Origin: a virus
Virus record (IMG/VR): IMGVR_UViG_3300032288_003799
Location: 1 to 21,831 of that record
DNA length: 21,831 nt
Direction: 5' to 3' (one strand)
Shown here one piece after another: positions 17,598-21,831 of this stretch. Numbering within the stretch: position 1 is the first letter of the stretch; the number at the start of each line of letters is the position of its first letter. A program made the position numbers and the translations under genes. The notes under the pieces are model-generated. The model saw only the letters and a list, made by a program, of their open reading frames with translations. It searched no databases and was not told the origin of the DNA.

Positions 17598-20552
17598 CTA
17601 GGTCCGGGTGGCGGTTGCTGCCAGGGTTGCGTTGCCGGTGCTGGCGCGAACGTAATCTAATGCGGGCGGCTGGTATTTCCATGGGTGCGTCGTTGGCAGA
17701 GCGTTGACCGTGCCCCACTTCCAGGCCAGGTATCCCTCAATGCGCTGGCGCAGGTCGGTGCTCGGGGTGCTGCCCACGATAATCACCTCAGCGACCCGGC
17801 CGGAGTAGTGCAGCGTCCCGACGGCTGTGCCTGGTCCGCCAATAGACACGCGGGCGATTGAGAACACGCCGCTGGCGAGCGTGCCTTGCGTCTGGGCGGT
17901 GCCGTTGAACCACTGCTGGATCGTGCGCGCTGTGCCATTGAACAGCCAAGCAGAGACCGCGGCTGTCGTCGCGAGCGTGACATTCGCCCCGGATGCCTGC
18001 GTGTTGCTGGTGTTGCGGATGGCCGCCCCGTATCCCGCCCTGCTGTTGTCCCAGATTGCCGAGTTGGGCAGCGCAGGGTCTCGGAAGTCGAACAGGATGC
18101 TGCCGCCAGAGCGTTGGAAGGCGATGAAGATCGCAAGCTCTGAGAAGTTGGGGCAATCGGCCCACAGCGAAGCATTCGAGAAAGAAAGCGAAGCCGCCCC
18201 GCCGTTGTAGCCTGTGCTGTATGTCGGCTGGTAGGTGGCGTTGGCCTGCACCGCGTGGCGCGCGTTGGGCGTTTTGTCTGACCACTGCGACACTTTCCCG
18301 CTTGTGATCACTACGCTTGAGGTTTCCGAGGAGTCGAACCAATGGGACAAGCTGCCGATCGCCTCCTGCGGGGTCCACGGCAGGCTCAGCGGCGTGAACG
18401 CGAAGGTGTGCTCGTGGAGCTGGAAAGAGTCCAGCCCGTCGCGCACGGCGCGCAGCTCGACGCGCAGGTTGGCCGGGAATGCGTAGTTGAAGGCGTAGAG
18501 CGTGCCGTCTGTAGTCTGGTCCAGGAACTGCGTGTTGGTGTCCGCATCGAACGCGCGCACCCGGTAGGTGGTGCCTGCCTCTGGGCCGATGCTGGCGGCC
18601 TCGTGGTCGAGCACCTGGTCGACTTGTAGCAGGCGGTCGCGGTGCGCCCAGGTCACGGCCACAGAGTTCTCCAGCGCAGTCGGCCACGCCTGGCCATTGA
18701 ACCGCACCAGCCCCGGCGGGTAGGGGCGGAACGCGCGCTGGTTCATTGTCACCGTGGCCACGGGCGCCGAGCCCTCGGCCAGCTTGCCCGTGCCGGTGAT
18801 GGTCACGAACCGCGCCGAGATGACCTCGCCGGAGGTGTACTCGATCTCATCGGCTGCGGCGTGCAGCTCGTAGCTGGTGAACCTGGTGCCGGCTGCCCAC
18901 GCTTTCGGGGTCGTGTCCACACACCCGCGCTTGATGGTCAGCGTGTAGGTGTTGAGGTCCACGGCGGTCACCTGGACGATCTCCGCAGTCGTGCCAGTGC
19001 CCAGCACCGCCAGGGTGTTGACGGCGATCACGTCGATGTCGGTGGCCGCCTGCAGCGTGATGCTGGTGGCGGTCTTACTGATGCCGTTGACCAGGGTGCC
19101 GGTGGGCGCCCAATCGCCCAGCTCGCGGTCGGTGTATGCGGCGGTGCCTGACCTGGTCTGGAGCTGGTAGTTGAACGAGACCGCGTTTGACGGCCTGGTC
19201 GCCACGGCGCCGATGTAACCCTCGGTCGGCCCCACTGAGCCGATCGCGTTGGGACCGAATACAGCGTGCAGGTCGCGGTATGTAACCTCAGCGACCTCGA
19301 AGGATGTCGCCGGCTGCGGCGTAAAGTTGGGCGGCTGCCAGGCAATCGGAGGCGGGTCCGCATAGACCGTGGCCGGCAGCCCGAACACGTCCTCGATGCC
19401 CTCGATGCGAATCAGGCCCGAGGTCAGCGGGCCGTAGTCGATGCGGGTGATGCGCAGGCTGATGGACACGATGCCGGCGGGCTGCCAGGCGAACTGGATG
19501 ACATCACCTGGCACCAGGGCGAAGGCCGAGCGGTTGGCCACGAAGGTGATGCGGGCCAGGCCCGAGGTGGTCGCCTTCAAGTCGCGCATGCCAATCCTGG
19601 CGGCCAGGTTGGCGTTGGGGATGCCAGGGTATTGCCTGGTCTGGCTGACCACGGCGCCCTGCGCTTGGACGTTGCTCAGGTTCTGCACAAAGATCGACGC
19701 ATTCCGCCCGGTGGTCGCGTCGATGTACTGGATGGCGAGCTCGTTCACGTTCTCCGTGTAGGTGGTGCGCTCGATCTTCTCGAGCGTAATCACCTTGCCG
19801 TTCTGGTCATCGTAGAGCTCGAGGCTCGCCGGGATGTAGTCGCCGCGCAAGGCTTTGAGCTTGAAGTATCCGCCGCCTGAATCCTGGCTCAGCACCGCGC
19901 CCGCATGGTCGAGCACGAGCTGGATGAAGTTGTCGAGGCTGTCCTGCTGGGACCACATGATGCACAGCCCGAGGCCCTCGCTGAAGAAAGCATCCGCCGC
20001 GGTCTGGAAGCTCGAGTTGTCGATCAAGCTCGTCGGGTAGCCCATGCCCCAGGACGGGTTCGTCAGGCACTCGTAGATGATGTGGGCCGGGTTGGCCGCC
20101 GTCACCCCGCCGCCCACATTGATGCTGGCCTTGCTTGCGTACCAGACCTGGTCGTTGTGCCAGCCCTTGAGCACGCGCCGGACCCTGGCCGCCCAGGGCT
20201 TCACATAGGGGTTGTTGCACGAGATGAGCCCGCCACGGTAGACCAGGCCCAGCAGGCCACGGTAGGCGGGCTGCGGTGAGCCCTGCTGCGCTTGCAGGTA
20301 GGAGTTGATGCCCTGGGTGGGCTCGCCCATCATCACGTCGAGCGTGCCCTGGATGCCGCCCTCCTTTGACTCGCCGCCGAACAGGTCGGGGCTGTTGATG
20401 GAGATCGCGCCGCTGGCGGTCTGATTGCCTGACCAGGCCAGGCGCTCGCCGACTTGGATCTGCTCAACCGAATCCACCGGCCCGTGGCACATGCCAAAGT
20501 GCAGCCCCAGGTAGTAGCGGTATCCGACGGTAACTGTCTTACTTTGACCCAC
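17598..20552 (-). CDS. J-like phage tail hub / tip attachment protein with C-terminal LamG-like domain
   Basis: 984 aa, GTG 20552 overlapping the preceding stop by 14 bases. The N-terminal region (VGYRYYLGLHFGMCHGPVDS, then LFGGESKEGGIQG; GLLGLVYRGGLISCNNPYVK; IIYECLTNPSWGMGYPTSLI) is typical for phage tail proteins of the lambda J/GTA hub group. Residues 200-450 contain the hub part (LELYDDQNGKVITLEKIERT; FALVPGDVIQFAWQ; IRIEGIEDVFGLP). From about 735 to 945 there is a LamG-like jelly roll (SHWFDSSETSSVVITSGKVS; EGYLAWKWG), often used for host-surface binding. The last residues, GNATLAATATRT, are one diverged copy of the 21-residue repeat of the 918-aa fibre-like protein. It is the host-recognition end of the tail. 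Domain borders are estimates. Confidence 0.85.
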   Translation of the reverse strand: MGQSKTVTVGYRYYLGLHFGMCHGPVDSVEQIQVGERLAWSGNQTASGAISINSPDLFGGESKEGGIQGTLDVMMGEPTQGINSYLQAQQGSPQPAYRGLLGLVYRGGLISCNNPYVKPWAARVRRVLKGWHNDQVWYASKASINVGGGVTAANPAHIIYECLTNPSWGMGYPTSLIDNSSFQTAADAFFSEGLGLCIMWSQQDSLDNFIQLVLDHAGAVLSQDSGGGYFKLKALRGDYIPASLELYDDQNGKVITLEKIERTTYTENVNELAIQYIDATTGRNASIFVQNLSNVQAQGAVVSQTRQYPGIPNANLAARIGMRDLKATTSGLARITFVANRSAFALVPGDVIQFAWQPAGIVSISLRITRIDYGPLTSGLIRIEGIEDVFGLPATVYADPPPIAWQPPNFTPQPATSFEVAEVTYRDLHAVFGPNAIGSVGPTEGYIGAVATRPSNAVSFNYQLQTRSGTAAYTDRELGDWAPTGTLVNGISKTATSITLQAATDIDVIAVNTLAVLGTGTTAEIVQVTAVDLNTYTLTIKRGCVDTTPKAWAAGTRFTSYELHAAADEIEYTSGEVISARFVTITGTGKLAEGSAPVATVTMNQRAFRPYPPGLVRFNGQAWPTALENSVAVTWAHRDRLLQVDQVLDHEAASIGPEAGTTYRVRAFDADTNTQFLDQTTDGTLYAFNYAFPANLRVELRAVRDGLDSFQLHEHTFAFTPLSLPWTPQEAIGSLSHWFDSSETSSVVITSGKVSQWSDKTPNARHAVQANATYQPTYSTGYNGGAASLSFSNASLWADCPNFSELAIFIAFQRSGGSILFDFRDPALPNSAIWDNSRAGYGAAIRNTSNTQASGANVTLATTAAVSAWLFNGTARTIQQWFNGTAQTQGTLASGVFSIARVSIGGPGTAVGTLHYSGRVAEVIIVGSTPSTDLRQRIEGYLAWKWGTVNALPTTHPWKYQPPALDYVRASTGNATLAATATRT

Positions 20553-20745
20553 GGCGACGCGCCTCCTCTGCTGCCCTGATGCCCAGGTAATCGCCGGTCG
20601 CCTCGAACTCGCTCGCCGGTAGCCCTTCGCGCACGAACTTCGCCCAGTCCAGGCCGTAGCGCGCCGCGAATGCTTTCGAGCCGCTCACGCAACACTTGAG
20701 CGTTCGCATGTCCTCGGTGGTCACGCGCACATCATCGTCGCTCAT
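20539..20745 (-). CDS. Small tail-tip region protein, unknown
   Basis: 68 aa, ATG 20745 overlapping the previous stop (ATGA), end overlapping the J-like start. VTTEDMRTLKCCVSGSKAFA ARYGLDWAKFVREGLPASEF, then ATGDYLGIRAAEEARRRG, resembles short phage proteins with the GLDW-x-x-F-x-REG pattern, found just before the tail tip protein in siphoviruses. Its role is not known; conserved position suggests tail assembly. Confidence 0.75.
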   Translation of the reverse strand: MSDDDVRVTTEDMRTLKCCVSGSKAFAARYGLDWAKFVREGLPASEFEATGDYLGIRAAEEARRRGSK

Positions 20746-20978
20746 TTTTTGCCGCCCTTCTTCTTGATGGCGCTCGATCTGAAATCGCCGAACCACAATA
20801 CATTCGGCGCTCTGAGATACACCGTGCCGAACACCACCGGCACCGGCTTGCCCTCCTCGGCGACGGGCGCGTCCACGTCGCTGATGCTGGCGGGCTTGGG
20901 GGTTGGGGGCTTGGGGGCGAGCGCGTACTGGATGACGGCCGAGATGACCATGAGCCCGATCTGTACCCAGAATCCCAT
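20742..20978 (-). CDS. Small tail protein with N-terminal membrane-like helix
   Basis: 78 aa, ATG 20978 with AGGAGC 5 bases upstream. A hydrophobic helix (MGFWVQIGLMVISAVIQYAL) is followed by a Pro-rich linker, then DVDAPVAEEGKPVPVVFGTV YLRAPNVLWFGDF, which is the conserved EEGxxIPVVFGT...PNVxWYGD pattern at the start of many J-like tail proteins. In this phage it stands as its own gene, with the 68-aa protein between it and the hub. Tail-tip assembly is the likely role, from context. Confidence 0.75.
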   Translation of the reverse strand: MGFWVQIGLMVISAVIQYALAPKPPTPKPASISDVDAPVAEEGKPVPVVFGTVYLRAPNVLWFGDFRSSAIKKKGGKK

Positions 20979-20987
20979 CGGCTGCTC

Positions 20988-21803
20988 CTAGTAAATCGGC
21001 GACCCGTCGAACGGGTTCTTGGTCGGGATGTAGGGCATCCCGCCGTAGTTGATGGCGTTGTTGAACTTCGAGTTGCAGGTCGCCAGGAGGTGGTTGCACC
21101 CAGGATAGACCCGCAGCTCGGTGCCCACCGTCAGGCCGATCGGCGTGACCGTGCAGGTCAGGCTGGCGCCGTTGTGCGACTCGATGAACCGGCGCTCGTA
21201 GATTCCGACGGCGATCAGCCACTCAAGATACCCACCGGAGAACCAGTTCACGGGGAACGCGGCCGCCTCGTTCATTTGGATGACCAGGCCGCTCACGTTG
21301 GTGGCAGCGCCCACCACACGGAAGGCGGCGTTACTGACCCGGCAATCCACCCCGTAGAGCAGGTGGGGACACTGGCGCTGGTAGATGCGCCGCAGGCCAT
21401 TGCGCCGCAGGCTGGTGTAGACCGGCTCGAGCGTCATCTTGGCCCGGCCCTGGTCCCAGGTGGTCACGGTGATGATGCGCCCGGACCAGAGCAGGCGGGC
21501 CTCGTTGTCGTCGATGTGGAGCTGGCGCAGGGTCAGCGTGATGACATCCGACGGCGGGCCGGCCTGGTAGAGCTCGACCACCGGCAGGTCGCGCTGCACA
21601 GTGAGTGAGAGCGAGGTGCGATTCATCTCGCTGCCCTGCTCCAAGGTGCTGCGATCGATGACGACCGGCTCGTAGGTCACCGCGCTGAAGGTGACAGGGC
21701 TGTCGCTCGAGGTGTAGCGCCAGAGCTGGCCCTCGCGCCGGAACTCATACAGCTCGATCGGGCGGCCGTCTGCGACTGAGAGCTCGCGGGTACTATACGC
21801 CAT
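20988..21803 (-). CDS. DUF2163 / phage BR0599-family tail protein
   Basis: 271 aa, ATG 21803 with GAGGA 10 bases upstream. Features of the DUF2163/BR0599 family: an N-terminal region with beta alternation (PVTFSAVTYEPVVIDRSTLE; LTLRQLHIDDNEARLLWSGR), the Cys motif YQRQCPHLLYGVDCRVS at about 140-160, and the C-terminal block VYPGCNHLLATCNSKFNNAI NYGGMPYIPTKNPF. Members lie directly before the NlpC/P60 or hub genes of siphovirus and GTA tails, and the Cys residues may bind a metal. Next gene starts 9 bases after its stop, in the same late operon. Confidence 0.9.
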   Translation of the reverse strand: MAYSTRELSVADGRPIELYEFRREGQLWRYTSSDSPVTFSAVTYEPVVIDRSTLEQGSEMNRTSLSLTVQRDLPVVELYQAGPPSDVITLTLRQLHIDDNEARLLWSGRIITVTTWDQGRAKMTLEPVYTSLRRNGLRRIYQRQCPHLLYGVDCRVSNAAFRVVGAATNVSGLVIQMNEAAAFPVNWFSGGYLEWLIAVGIYERRFIESHNGASLTCTVTPIGLTVGTELRVYPGCNHLLATCNSKFNNAINYGGMPYIPTKNPFDGSPIY

Positions 21804-21831
21804 GGTTAAACGTCCTCAGCGCCACGCTAGA
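21793..21831 (-). CDS. Possible 3' end of an upstream tail gene (partial)
   Basis: At the right edge one minus-strand frame reads SSVALRTFNHGV then TAG at 21795-21793, overlapping the DUF2163 start by 11 bases, a spacing common in this genome. The other two frames close at TGA/TAG/TAA before 21806. A DUF2460- or minor-tail-type gene would be expected here, but 12 codons are too few to name it. Confidence 0.25.
   Translation of the reverse strand, partial: SSVALRTFNHGV

Overview
The window is part of a temperate, tailed double-stranded DNA phage (lambda-like mosaic, probably siphovirus-type). It is GC-rich, tightly packed and full of ATGA/GTGA stop-start overlaps. The host is probably a betaproteobacterium, perhaps Burkholderiales. 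This is inferred from GC content, a DUF6475-type replication gene, the tail gene set and a GC-rich tRNA-Asn fragment; no host gene is present.

Layout, read along the minus strand (right to left). 21831-17598 holds the end of the tail operon: a DUF2163/BR0599 tail protein, two small tail-tip proteins, and a large J-like hub protein with a C-terminal LamG-like domain, closed by a minus-strand terminator. 17265-17597 has no gene. It carries the 3' part of a tRNA-Asn gene flanked by paired TGTCCCA repeats, which together look like attP. Phage genes lie on both sides, so the DNA appears to be in attP (excised or virion) form or a tandem-prophage junction, not a simple prophage end. The tyrosine integrase (16302-17264) follows.

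The plus-strand block 9896-16305 corresponds to the lambda immunity and pL side: an HTH repressor with a small membrane protein and a terminator, then an operator-like palindrome and promoter, then a recombination operon. That operon encodes an ERF annealing protein, a YqaJ exonuclease, a ParB-like protein, SSB, several small DNA-binding or membrane proteins (one an AlpA-like excisionase candidate), a cytosine DNA methyltransferase overprinted almost end to end by a second ORF, and a DUF3310 protein.

The minus-strand block 9802-7052 corresponds to the pR side: a winged-helix replication initiator whose own gene contains 24-bp iterons (a probable origin), DUF6475, RusA resolvase, a Mor-family regulator, a coiled-coil protein and a Ref-type nuclease. 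It runs into an M15 endolysin (7042-6602), a run of structural-looking genes including a 918-aa LamG/21-residue-repeat fibre-like protein, an XhlA-like membrane protein, a secreted protein of unknown role, a 3TM holin, and a metallophosphoesterase gene cut by the left edge.

Standouts: the fully overlapping methyltransferase/MSWLFSQ gene pair, the in-gene iteron origin, the attP with paired arm repeats and a perfect 11-bp inverted repeat, and the strictly 21-residue periodic fibre protein that shares a module with the J-like protein.
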